DNA from: Botryllus schlosseri
Lineage: Eukaryota; Chordata; Ascidiacea; Stolidobranchia; Styelidae
DNA length: 24,394 nt
Reading direction: 5' to 3'
Assembly (NCBI GenBank): GCA_000444245.1
Contig: ATSW01015314.1
Location: 1 to 24,394, forward strand
The position numbers and the translations under genes were made by a program. Of this stretch, positions 9,716-19,243 are shown in pieces. The first letter of the stretch is position 1, and the number at the start of each line of letters is the position of its first letter. The notes under the pieces were generated by a model. It searched no databases. It saw only the letters and a list, made by a program, of their open reading frames with translations, and was not told the origin of the DNA.

Positions 9716-12019
9716 TAACGATTCGATATAGCGATATCGCACGCGCTGAAGTAATTTTCCCAAAAACGTAACTCGCCCTTGGTCAACGCTCTGTGATCGA
9801 CCGTGAGATGCCGTGTGTCGGGAGTCATGCGTAAATGAACTTGTGTTGTTCACGTCATTGTGCTTGCTCGGACAGTGTAAGTAAGCACTGCACACTTCCT
9901 ACTGTGTAATACTGTGTGAGGTTATGTAAGTGTTTATCGCTGTGTATCTCATCGTATTAAATATTTGTAGTTATAAGAATACTTTACATGTGATGTCGTG
10001 TGGATTTGAGCTAATAAACGGAACGGGAAATTTGACGTTATGTACCAGTGCCGCGACAGTCGGCGTGAAGTTACTGCCAGTTATGTGATTTCCAAGTCTT
10101 AAGTAAAGTGGAGAGTCTAATGGACGCTGAGATGTAATCCACCAAGCAATATTGCTATGTTGGTTGCTATAATGTGAGGATGCGATATTAATGTACTGGT
10201 AGCTTTACCGGCACTTATCCACGCCATCGTCTACAGACCGAATCGCGTTGAGTTTGTTTTTGCCTTATTCACGAGAGTAGCTATGTTTGTTTCTTAGGTT
10301 TTTAATACATTTCACCTCATAGATAGTTTTTCAACGCCTCACACCTTCACAACATGCTTTATGGCTAATGGCAATGTCTTATACAAGACATAATCAACCA
10401 CTTATGTTAGAGAGTTGAGACCCTCAATTTAGCGCCTAAACAAATTAAACATGGAACGGATTTTCCCGGATCCGGATTCGATTTGTAGAACCAGTTTGGA
10501 CCCGGAAACAGAGGCCTGTTCGCCTCGCCCCCACTTGGTGTGTTCACGATTATGGAGGCGTGTATTATGTTTGTATATAGTCAATATATGTCAACACTGC
10601 AGCCGGTATAATACCGCCATTTCCGTATGCTCGCGGGTCTTCGTAATTTATCACCGCCAAATTTGTTTAAGAAGGGCCGCTTTGAGGTATATATTGTGTT
10701 GTATTGAGTCTTTGTGACATGTTTATCCTTGGCAGTACCGTAGGCGGATTTCTCGATGTGCCGTGTACGTTTGAAAATTCTTGTCTTTCCGGCGCTTGTC
10801 TGCCATTTCGGACCCTTTATATTCATGAGGAATTTAGCTGCAATAACTAGCATAGTAATACTTGCGCCGACTCTGAGTGATTTCGCGATACATCTCGTGC
10901 TGTTGATCCGGAATTGAGTGAAACTGTTCGGTGACAATATTAATAATAATAATGGGTCGCTCGTATGGGGATAGCGTGTATCTCCGAAACGATGAGATAT
11001 AAATGAAGAACAAAATCACTGTTTTATTTGGTCACTCACGGTTGATTCTCGATACTATAACCTTGGTCTCTTTCCTGTAATTTTCCCAACATAATAGACA
11101 GATTTTTCAAATACATTCTTGAAAAGTATGCAGGACTTCAGAAAAGAGCAATTCTGAATCGTGCTTTATGTTGGGTTTGAATAAACTCCACTAAATACCT
11201 TGACCGGGTTCGTTTGAAGGGTCTTCACTCCAATTTACATGCCGGTTACAACCCAGTGATGTATTTACGGATGCGTATACGGGCCCTGCTGCATCCGTGA
11301 TTAGAATTTCGACTTCGCCAATATAAGTTTAACAATCAAAAAGTCCGGCCATAACATTCCAAATTTCATATCATGATTTATATGACATTTCCGCCGTGGT
11401 GTCCTAACGGGCTTGCGTATACACACAAACACACTTTATGGACAATATTGACAAGGCCGGCTATCTCCTTTTCCGTGTCTGGAAGGGGAGTGTGTATTTT
11501 GGGCCGTTATCTCCGCATCATCCAACAACAAAGTCTGCTAAATAAATAATGACCCCCGATCGCCATAGGCCGCATTGAAACCCCGACGCTGGCGCTGATC
11601 GCCGTGCTGAAAATTTCATGGTTCTGTCCTTGATGTAATTTTAATGTCGGGCGCATGTTGAGAGCGCGTAATTACGGTAAGGATTGCTGTTTCGGATGTA
11701 AAATCTCCTGGTAAAGGATTGCGTTAATCGGCGTCTTCTTGTTAGCGGGGCATATTTGGAAAGGATAACTTGTGTGGTTTTTTCGACCGGTGTTCCGCAA
11801 TATTTGTGTGTTAGTCTTTTTGTCAACTTAAGGTTTGTATTATGAGGTTATAATTGGATCACAGCAATAGCGATGTGGATATTAACGAAGAACGTTACCG
11901 GGTGTATGCATGTACGTGTCGATAGTATCGGTTCCTCCCCACTTACAGCCATTCTATCGCGTTTTACGTATTCAGCGTGGTATACAGCATACACAGTTTC
12001 GATGAATAACGCGCTTATT
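9716..12019. other. No gene recognised
   Basis: About 2.3 kb with no supported exon. A small hairpin, TGTCTT-ATAC-AAGACA, lies at 10375-10390. A word GCCGGTATAATACCGCCA at 10603-10620 resembles GCCGGTATTATACCGCCA at about 924-941, a possible remnant of one dispersed repeat. The minus-strand frame at 10581-10937 (118 codons) has no domain I know. Confidence 0.5.
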
Positions 12020-12131
12020 AGGTTTGATTGCACCCGCCGATTTTACCAGGGAAATTGTAGATTTAGATTTAAAATGGACCTGCTAGGCTTGATTGAGCCG
12101 TACCGTTTTTACCGGGGAAATTGTAGATTTT
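12020..12131. repeat. Two-copy tandem duplication, period 65 bp
   Basis: AGGTTTGATTG ... TTTTACCAGGGAAATTGTAG recurs 65 bp on as AGGCTTGATTG ... TTTTACCGGGGAAATTGTAG. About 47 bp of each unit are well matched, with the remainder diverged. It lies in a frame that stays open through both copies, giving repeated GNCRF words, which is a consequence of the duplication and not evidence for a protein. Confidence 0.75.
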
Positions 12132-12863
12132 AACATTGCGAAGCGACCGCGAACACCAGTCGATTCAGTCTCTTCGATTTTTTGCAGAACGCCGTATAAT
12201 ATTGATAAGGTATAAATAAGCTTTTACGCGCGTCCATTATTCACGGATTTGGATATCGCGTGCAGTAATTTCGTCCGGCAAAACCCAAGAGAAACAGTCT
12301 CATTAGCGGTCATATTTACCGTCGCCCGCGATCGATCGCTTATCAAACTTTCTGCATGTTGAATAATTGTGCCGAAATTGCGAGTCGATTTGAAGTCAGT
12401 CGGGACACTGCTTTGTTAGCGACGAGGTGGCTTTACTGCGTATAGTTGGCGACTTGCGAGCGATGGGACAGAGTATGCCGTGCGCTAAATCGCGACAGGT
12501 AATGATTGTTTGGTTTTATTATTGGTAGCGGGAATAATGATACAAAACTAAATTGCAATTAGAATCATAGGAAGTTATAACGCCTCAATGGTGATCTGAT
12601 CAAGAAACAAATATTTTAGCGGTATTACCTACACGAGCAGCATAGTAACACAGTTAATCGTGCTGCACTGTTACTTAGGAATGTCTTAAATGTTGTCTCA
12701 GCTTCAAAGGCTGGATACCAAAGTGTTGATGATGTCAACCCAATTGAATGATTTAAGGCCGTCAAACTTTGACTTGATGATGTTTAGATTTCGCATTTCG
12801 GCGTGTTTGGTCACTTGTGCGATGTCGTGGGTTAAGTGGTCCGCGGATATATGAGCATAGGAA
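12132..12863. other. No gene recognised
   Basis: No exon, repeat or strong structure seen beyond short palindromes such as TCAAACTTTGA near 12764. Confidence 0.45.
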
Positions 12864-12960
12864 GCATGGGGGTTGAAGTTAAGGTTTTGATTTGGGATTA
12901 GATTGAGGCTAGGGTTCTGGTAAGTGTAAGTTTCGGGATTAGGGTTGGTTTTGAGGGTAT
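12864..12960. repeat. Degenerate TTAGGG-like array
   Basis: G/T-rich strand with GGGATTAGATTG, GCTAGGGTTCTGG and GGGATTAGGGTTGG, and with TTAAGGTTTTGATTTGGG before them. The units resemble a decayed interstitial telomeric or GGTTAGG simple repeat. No exact tandem run remains. Confidence 0.5.
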
Positions 12961-13414
12961 AAAAGTCACCCGCTCTAGTGTCAACTGTCGTTTTTCATTG
13001 TGTCGCATGCCAAAATGTCGGGCAGCCGGATTAAGCATCTTTCAACTCATATTTCATTTGTTCACCAAGTTCGATAGACGTAAAGACGCGTACGCCGTCC
13101 TCGTAAACTTTGAGATGTCGCAACTAGGCATGGGCGAAATTGAATCACACCCAGAGGGTATCGTACTCCAACATCCACGCCCGCATTGAATTTATCACTA
13201 TGTGCAGGGCACATTTACAGAAAAAATACCCCTAACACTAATCACAGCCTACTGAGACTGGTTTGGACTAAATCTAAATGAACCCAAAGCTCTGAATCGA
13301 CTGGAAATTGATTCTGTAAAATTAAATGATAAAAGCTATACGCCTCCCAGGCGGGCGGGCCTCTCGGGATATCACGTTCCTACGGTACAGCAGCGCAGCA
13401 AGGCGGTATCAAGT

Positions 13415-13422
13415 CATATCTG
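13415..13422. repeat. Left target duplication of upstream MITE
   Basis: CATATCTG here and CGTATCTG at 13859-13866 match in 7 of 8 positions and directly abut the element ends. Confidence 0.75.
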
Positions 13423-13858
13423 TAGAGTTGCATTTATAACAAAAATCTATTTAAAACAAACGTGTTTAAAACAAGGCCTTTTTTTAAAACATGTTTTTAT
13501 TTGTTTATTTATTTTAAAGCCATGACGTCACCAATATTCAATCGTAACGTGATAGTGGATTGATATTGACAATTGAAAATATAGGGTAAATGTAGCTCCT
13601 TTGACGAAATATCTACGTAGTGTAGCTGTTGAACCGACTATTTTGAGAGTACCAATCATCCCATATGGTATACGCTGGCAATATCGGGTGGTAATTGTCC
13701 GTAGGCTCATACAATTTGTCTATTGAGAAGTCTTTACATAATTATGGCACAGTGTTATAACTTAGAAAAACACAATCTTTTTTAAAAAGGCCTTTTTTAA
13801 AACACTGTTTAAAACATGTTTTGAACAAAGTGAACCATTTGTTTTAAATGCAACCCTA
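13423..13858 (-). mobile_element. TAGGGTTGC MITE, upstream copy (436 bp)
   Basis: Bounded by TAGAGTTGCATTTATAAC on the left and, reversed, TAGGGTTGCATTTAAAAC on the right, with an 8-bp target duplication (7/8). The ends carry several GTTTAAAACA and GGCCTTTTTTAAAA words; the centre carries a TGACGTCA-like site. Read in reverse complement, the interior (about 13519-13714) aligns with 17416-17612 of the second copy at roughly four fifths identity by eye. Inverted ends plus an 8-bp duplication and no coding capacity point to a non-autonomous hAT-like (or P-like) element. A peptide-like frame, MSLRTITTR..., is shared by both copies because the DNA is shared. It lies 96 bp before exon A. Confidence 0.85.
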
Positions 13859-13954
13859 CGTATCTGACTTGCGACAGGCTCAAACTGGCCACGCATCCCC
13901 GTACTCAGTGTGGTGGTTGCTGTTTGAATGTACAGAACTATGTTGAAATTTCAG

Positions 13955-14123
13955 GACGGCGGCGAAGGGCACGTCGGCACCATTGTCGAAGTGGGGCATG
14001 CCGGGAATCGGCGTTCGCCTTACGGTACTGTAATTGTGCAGTGGGACAACGGGAAGCGCACCAATTATCGGGTCGGCTACAAGGGAGCGTACGACCTGCT
14101 GCTACTGGACGGGGCGCCGGCAG
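13955..14123 (+). CDS. MIB2: MIB2-like exon A: first MIB/HERC2 domain (C-terminal three quarters)
   Basis: The exon runs from an acceptor (AAATTTCAG, ending 13954) to a donor (CAG|GTAGGA, intron from 14124). It starts in phase 0 with [14 protein letters not shown], continues with [19 protein letters not shown] and [12 protein letters not shown], and ends with one base of a split Gly codon. DGGEG, the VQWDNG strand and the YR-G--GAYDL ending are the hallmarks of the MIB/HERC2 (PF06701-type) fold. The first part of the domain, expected as VVRG-DW-WG-Q, must lie in an earlier exon. A search for Asp-Trp codons in that context over 1-13954 found none. Reading in frame upstream reaches a stop at 13925-13927 followed directly by ATG at 13928, so a protein starting [12 protein letters not shown] is formally possible, but it would lack the start of the domain. 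The splice acceptor is the better reading. A MITE ends 96 bp upstream. Confidence 0.93.
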
Positions 14124-17100
14124 GTAGGAATTTGTATTATACCTGGCTGGGCTTGGCAGAGCAGAGCCATCATCAGCAATGCTGATTTAGGCAATATCGA
14201 GAAAATAAATTACGAATAAGTTGCATAATTCACAACTGAACAGGACTTTTCTCCACATAGCTACGTGAGTTCTACAAAAGAAAACTTTTGTTGCCGCCCA
14301 TATCTGGTATTAAAAAACCATCTCGTTGCAAAGGTTCCGTATCTACCCATCAGAGATGAGCGGATTTGGAATTGCTATGTCTTAATCCAAATCCCAAACT
14401 TAAAATCCTAATCCAAATCCTAATCCGATTCCAACTTGAAATTCAGAAAAATGCCTATTTATGCAAGGAAGGAATCAAATTTTTCTTTCACAACCAACAA
14501 ACCTCTTGATTTAAGACAACTTAGCGTAGGGGTGCACACTGCACATAGTGTTCATTGGCACCGAGTGTACCATAGTGCAGCGTACCATAAGTACATTAAT
14601 AACTGATCTGAATAAAGTTTGACGCTATTCGCCACACGGCATATCAATCCCCCGTAAAATCGATAAATTAAATCCAAATCCTAATCCATTGTGAAAAAAA
14701 TCTCTAATCCGAATCCAATCCGAATCCGAAAAAATTTCACAAATCCTGTTTTTTGAAATCCTAATCCATGATTATATCTGCTATACCTAGACGTCCTACA
14801 TACAGTCGTTATCACTTTGCATAATGTCTGCGGCGTTCCCGTGTTTGCCCACATCTCGTAACTGTCACGGGAGCGTTGCAGGATATGATTTATGACCTTA
14901 CGGTTGTGATATTGTCCTAGTTTGCATGGCTGCGCCCGGCGTTTGCTGGTGTCGCGTGCGTTCGCAATTTCAGAGTCCACATTTGATTTGATTTGCGTTG
15001 AGGGGTTTTTACGGTCGGATTTTATATATCTCCAAACACGCTACTCTTTTACGCTGTGTATGTCTGATGGATGTTAGCTGTCGTGGCCTTATTTTAGCAA
15101 CGACCCGAAATAGATTTATAGGCTTGTTTGGTACAATGCAGTAACGGTGGGCTTGCGGGCGGTAATGGTACCCCTTAGGGATCGTTTAATAATTACGAGC
15201 TTGAAATTACCTTGTATTAATATTTCACGAACTAAATTTAGATACGTCGTGTGCCTGGCTGCAGTAAAATGACATGTCAACGGATTTATTATCTGAAAAT
15301 AAGAAAGAAGATATTTGAATTCATTATGTATTGGCAGACCTATTCGTAGACTTCGCTTATCGTTAATGTACACTATACATACATGCATCCGTAACATCGT
15401 TATCAGCTTATAAGACTCAAGTTTGTTGCCAGGCAATCACGCTTCGTTTGCTCAAGTTCGTTACTGACTATTAACTTATGCGGTTACACTGGCGCAAGAC
15501 GGATGCTTTTTTCGTGGATAGAATGCGACGTCACCATTAATCAGATTTCCGAGCGATTAGTAATTCAATATCGCTAGATATTGCGCTGGCTAGACGTCGC
15601 AGCATTTCCCACGATTCGTTTTCTATATTATAAACATGATTCTATTTCCCCATTTTCGGGGTATACCGTGAAAACGAAAACGCGCACCGTTGTCGTTATG
15701 GATGTTGAAAATCGCACTCGTGGCTGAAGCGGCCCGGTGCCGGTGAAACGCTGGAAATCGCGGGCGCGGCCTTTGATCCGGTTACGCCTCGTTGCGCGAA
15801 ACGTGACTAGGTCAAGCCTAGGCGACCCGGTGCGATAGTTTTAAAATATCGTCTTGATAATAATTTACGAAGTCTAACCAATATCGTACGATATATACCG
15901 GGCGGAATTGCTGACTTTGTAGGAGGCCTGCTCTGGAAGACTTGTGTAATTGATAATTCTAGACTAATCGGAACATAATTTCGGTAATCTAATTGGTGAA
16001 AGGTTTTATGCTCACATTTTTAAGTCTGAAGTCATTTCTGTTCTGAATATGCTACAGGGGAAGTGTATACGCTGTACAGTGTGAAGTGCGAAACGAGCCA
16101 AGCTTGACGTACATACAATTGACATTCTCATGCTTATGAGTATTATGGACTGTGATTTGATATTAACTGATATGAATTTTGTTGAATTTCTTAAAAATTC
16201 TGAATTTACTTCAATTTCAAAGTTTCGAATAATTTCAGTCGATTTTTTCGAGTCAAATATACTACTTCGAGTCAGATATGCTCGAAATCTCGGCTAGTTG
16301 TAGTTCAGTATCGAAGAACATGTAGCTCCTCGCCATTGTTGTCGGCAAACTCCACGAACACCTCAAACAAAACAAACAAACATGTTACACATTGCACGAG
16401 GCTACAAATGATCATGGATTGACATTTATGTCAGCCAGTGGTCGACCCTCACAACGGCCAGAAAGCGCTATGAAATAATCACGGTTCAGAAAAAAAAAAA
16501 TTTAGAATAACGTGTAACACCATTATTTTCTTTGCGGCCGCAAAAAAACGATACATATTTTAACCTTTCAAGTCACGATTTCTGGTATTACGTCTTCATA
16601 TGTGGTACGCGATGACTCGTATGGTCGACTCGATTCGAATCTCCGGAATAGGATCACATATAGATACTCGATTAGGACCATCCATGCTCGTTAACCCGTC
16701 GCATTTTAAAACAGCCATTAATGGCAAACTGGGGCTCTGGTATGTGCGGATTTTCGACTATAGTCGGAAAATATCGCGTTGAAACCTGTCCATTTTAAAG
16801 AGACATGTTTCCGATGACGTGATTTCACCCGTGTCGTTGCTGGAGTAGGGTTACGGGCCAATTTACGTTTCATCCTTCGTATTAAAGACCTCGTGCGAGT
16901 TGATTAACTACCAACACATTATATGCGTGGCAATTTTCTGGTCATATAAATATATGCAATATACACACGTGGTCCCAGAACATAATGAAGCCGTGCTCAA
17001 ATCAGCTACAGCAAACAGATGTTAACAATACCCACGTTGTGATTCAGGCGTGAAGCACACGAACAAGCGCTGCGACGGATGCGGGCGGAAGGGTATCAAA

Positions 17101-19192
17101 GGCGTCAGGTGGCAGTGCATGGAGTGCAACGATTACGACCTGTGCACCAGATGCTACATGAACGAAACCCACGACCCGCGCCACAAGTTTCGAAGGTTTC
17201 TGCATAACAATTCCATCGGGTGAGTCTGAGTACGGTGGTTGGCTATATGATTAAACACTGCCAGCTAGGGTTGAATTTAAAACAAACTGTTTTAAAGCAC
17301 TTTGTTTAAAACTTGTTTTAAACAGTGTTTCAAGAAAAGGCCTTCTTAAAAAACTTGTGTTTTTTCAAGTTGTAATATTATGCCATAATTGTGTAAATAC
17401 TTTACAAAAAACATGTTGTATGAGCCTACGGACAATTACCACCCGATGTAGCCGACGTTATCGATATGTGATGGTTGGAACACTCAAAATAGTCGGTTCA
17501 ACAGCAATCAATGATACATATATTTCGTCAAAGGAGCTATTTTTACTCTGTTTTTCAATTGTCAATGTCAATCCACTAAGACGTCACAATTGAATATTCG
17601 TGACGTCATGGCTTAAAAAAACTAAAAAAACACACAATATAAAACATGTTTTAAATTACGGCCTTGTTTTATACATGTTTGTTTTAAATGCAACCCTACT
17701 GCCAGCACTCGTAGCTGTTTTGGGATTGCACCTTATATGGTGGAATTATACCGTACCATCATTTACGATGAGGGAAATTAGGCTATAAAGGCAGCGTCAT
17801 TTTTAATGTGTTTGTTTATACATCGCAAACATTTAAATTGTATTGGAAAGATACCCACTGAGCCGGAAATGTACCGTGCCACCGTGTAAGATTAGGGTAA
17901 TTCGTATCTAATCAAAGACATTCTATATGTGTTCACATGAGCCTATATGCTTTATTAGAATTGGCGACAGCAATTCGTTGACAATGAAGTTTAGAACCAG
18001 GCCTACGATTAGATCTATGCGCAATTTTACATGTGCAAACACGGTCCCGAGTTATATACTTGTTTTCCGGCATTGGAGCCGTAGGCTACGCCAGCCACCC
18101 TACCGCGGTCAAGTGTTTTGACAAGGGCAGTGACCGTGACAGCTACATCAAAATTGATTTTACGCCTCTTCACTCAACGCAGAGCTAGTGTTGTGATCGA
18201 CATGTCGAACCGATTCTTTAAAACTCAATCACTTACGTGCCGGTGGCCGCGATGATCTGTGTCGCGTCTGTCGTCGGTTCTTCGCAACGCGCCGGGTTAC
18301 GTACTGGTCTTCGTGTTTGCTTAATCTGATTTGTCACGGCACTTGGCTACATGCTGCGGAATCACGGTAACGGTGACGGTTGTCGGTTGCTGTATACGTG
18401 CCTTTCTGAGGTCTTAAAAGCACGCGTCCTTGCCCTTGTAATGTGTTTCTGAACACTGCCTGCTGTTGATGGTAACTCAATTTAGTCGAATGTTGAAATG
18501 ATTCGAAGCATTCACACATTAGTCATCTTGCATGGTAATGCAATTGATGGTTTAGTGGTACGTTATGTCTTGGTGGATGAGTCACATATGCGAAAACAGA
18601 GGGGGTTAAAGTATATAGTCGGCTGGAGTACCGCCTTGAATTCCAATTACAAGTAGAAGTAGTCCTTCCAAAGCTACTTCAAGTGGAAGTAGAACATGGC
18701 GACCTGAGGAGAACTTGAGTAGTTTTGAGAAGTAGATATAGTCAAAGGTTCGCGTGCTTTTAGCAGTTGGTCACAGGCACCTTATTTCCAAATCGCTGGC
18801 TGCATTTTAGTGACTGATCAATAATTACGATCTTTGAAAATGTATTCGGTCGCTGTGGTACAGGGGCTACTTCGTCGAGCTGTTGTGACAAGCTGCCTCC
18901 TAAAATGCGATGCAAACACCCCACAGGATAAGTTGAAACGCTAAAGTTCGAATGTTATGTTGTTTGGCCCTGACGGGATCAGTGAATATTTTTCAAGCAA
19001 GATGTTCGCTTTGTTATTGTGACAATATTGGCCGTTGTTACGCAGAGTTGTGATTCCGAATTCCCGCGCTGAAAGCAGGCGACAGCACGCTTCCGGTATC
19101 TTCCCTGGCGCTAAAGTAGTGCGAGGCTGCGATTGGATATGGGGGAATCAAGACGGCGGCGAGGGCCGGGAAGGGACAGTCACCGATATCAG
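13955..19192 (+). CDS. MIB2: MIB2-like E3 ubiquitin ligase, three internal exons (partial gene)
   Basis: Spliced model of exons 13955-14123, 17048-17219 and 19046-19192 (488 nt). It encodes, in order, most of a MIB/HERC2 domain, a ZZ zinc finger, a short basic linker and the first half of a second MIB/HERC2 domain, which is the N-terminal architecture of mind bomb proteins. All four visible splice edges follow GT/AG, and codons split by both introns are restored (GGC, then GGA, both Gly). The wording [15 protein letters not shown] and DLCTRCYM resembles vertebrate MIB2 as I recall it more than MIB1, which has a shorter YRCSGAYDLRILD. Known role: mind bombs ubiquitinate Delta/Jagged-type Notch ligands in the signal-sending cell; the N-terminal module binds the ligand, while ankyrin repeats and C-terminal RING fingers, not present here, follow. 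The 5' end, the rest of the second MIB/HERC2 domain, the MIB/REP region, ankyrins and RINGs are missing from the window. The MIB2 versus MIB1 choice is from memory and needs a tree. Confidence 0.93.
14351..14780. mobile_element. AATCC-rich non-autonomous element
   Basis: Starts CAGAGATGAGCGGATTTGGA, the typical form of a DNA-transposon end, and is followed by runs of AATCCAAATCC and TAATCCGATTCC. A second AATCC/GAATCC-rich block at about 14669-14770 comes before ATTATATCTG. Possible flanking octamers CTACCCAT and CTATACCT match in only 5 of 8 positions, so the right edge is approximate. Confidence 0.5.
16181..16500. mobile_element. Repeat related to 21689-21985
   Basis: AT-rich segment with a 19-bp direct repeat (TTCGAGTCAAATATACTAC at 16247, TTCGAGTCAGATATGCTCG at 16266). 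The part CCATTGTTGTCGGCAAAC ... GAACACC ... AAACAAACAAACATGT (about 16334-16385) aligns with CCATTGTAGTCGACAAAC ... GAATACC ... AAACAAACAACAAATGT at about 21912-21960. An 11-bp A-run follows at about 16490. Edges are uncertain. Confidence 0.5.
17048..17219 (+). CDS. MIB2: MIB2-like exon B: ZZ-type zinc finger
   Basis: Acceptor TGATTCAG ends at 17047 and donor GG|GTGAGT begins at 17220. The first two bases (GC) complete the Gly codon opened by exon A; two bases (GG) are left for exon C. The 56 complete codons hold a whole ZZ finger: CDGC at residues 8-11, CMEC at 23-26, CTRC at 32-35 and the His pair H-x3-H at 41 and 45, with the typical NDYDLC stretch between. All eight expected zinc ligands are present, so the domain looks intact. 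In mind bomb proteins this finger sits between the two MIB/HERC2 domains, exactly as here. It probably supports protein binding rather than catalysis. A MITE starts only 46 bp after the donor. Confidence 0.95.
17258..17265. repeat. Left target duplication of downstream MITE
   Basis: CTGCCAGC is repeated without change at 17699-17706, exactly abutting both ends of the element. Confidence 0.92.
17266..17698 (+). mobile_element. TAGGGTTGC MITE, downstream copy (433 bp)
   Basis: Begins TAGGGTTGAATTTAAAAC and ends, in reverse, with the same TAGGGTTGCATTTAAAAC terminus as the upstream copy. It is flanked by a perfect 8-bp duplication, CTGCCAGC. The interior includes GTATGAGCCTACGGACAATT, ATAGTCGGTTCAACAGC and TTTCGTCAAAGGAGCTA, all present in reverse complement in the 13423-13858 copy. 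The perfect duplication suggests a more recent insertion than its partner. It starts 46 bp after the exon B donor and has no coding capacity. Confidence 0.9.
18647..18741. repeat. CTACTTG-family repeat, inverted orientation
   Basis: Contains TTACAAGTAGAAGTAGTCC, CTACTTCAAGTGGAAGTAG and ACTTGAGTAGTTTTGAGAAG. These are the same words as in 3783-3979 and 6130-6164 but on the other strand. The internal CTACTTCAAGTGGAAGTAG is close to a palindrome. Confidence 0.5.
19046..19192 (+). CDS. MIB2: MIB2-like exon C: linker and start of second MIB/HERC2 domain
   Basis: Acceptor GTTACGCAG ends at 19045; donor AG|GTACGT begins at 19193. The first base (A) completes the GG left by exon B, giving Gly. The product reads [16 protein letters not shown], a basic linker resembling that of MIB1/MIB2, then [19 protein letters not shown] and [14 protein letters not shown], the canonical first half of the second MIB/HERC2 repeat. 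It ends with two bases of a split codon (AG, probably Arg). Unlike the first repeat, this one has no intron between the WG-Q and DGGEG blocks. The next exon, expected to carry a tryptophan-rich strand and a YR-G--G--DLK ending, was not found in the remaining 5.2 kb. Confidence 0.94.
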
Positions 19193-19243
19193 GTACGTGC
19201 TGGTGTTTGTAAGACTAAGGTTTATCTGCTTAATTTTCCATAC

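Larger units (their letters stand above)
14124..17047 (+). other. Intron between exons A and B
   Basis: 2924-bp intron with GTAGGA at the donor and CAG at the acceptor; it splits a Gly codon after the first base. It contains the AATCC-rich element (14351-14780), a GC-rich island (about 15676-15830) and the 16181-16500 repeat. No exon was recognised within it, and the ZZ exon joins directly in frame. Confidence 0.85.
17220..19045 (+). other. Intron between exons B and C
   Basis: 1826-bp intron with a consensus GTGAGT donor and GCAG acceptor, phase 2 (two bases before the intron). It carries the second MITE close to its 5' end and CTACTTG-family sequence at 18647-18741. The rest shows nothing recognisable. 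Confidence 0.88.

Noticed and set aside
10581-10937. Longest open frame outside the exons (118 codons, minus strand)
   Set aside because: No familiar motif, no splice or start context, and the length is within what chance gives in 24 kb at this base composition.
13248-13330. Asp-Trp codons near 13248 and 13308, tested as the missing VVRG-DW-WG exon
   Set aside because: The flanking residues do not match VVRG or WG-Q in any frame.
13528-13710. Similar peptides (MSLRTITTR...[10 protein letters not shown]) in open frames at 13528-13710 (-) and 17357-17593 (+)
   Set aside because: They arise because both frames lie in copies of the same MITE. The frames diverge after small length changes and have no domain, so the DNA is shared rather than a protein conserved.
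14034-14219. Alternative open frames overlapping exon A (13924-14127 and 14034-14219)
   Set aside because: They are out of frame with the MIB/HERC2 sequence and have no recognisable domain.
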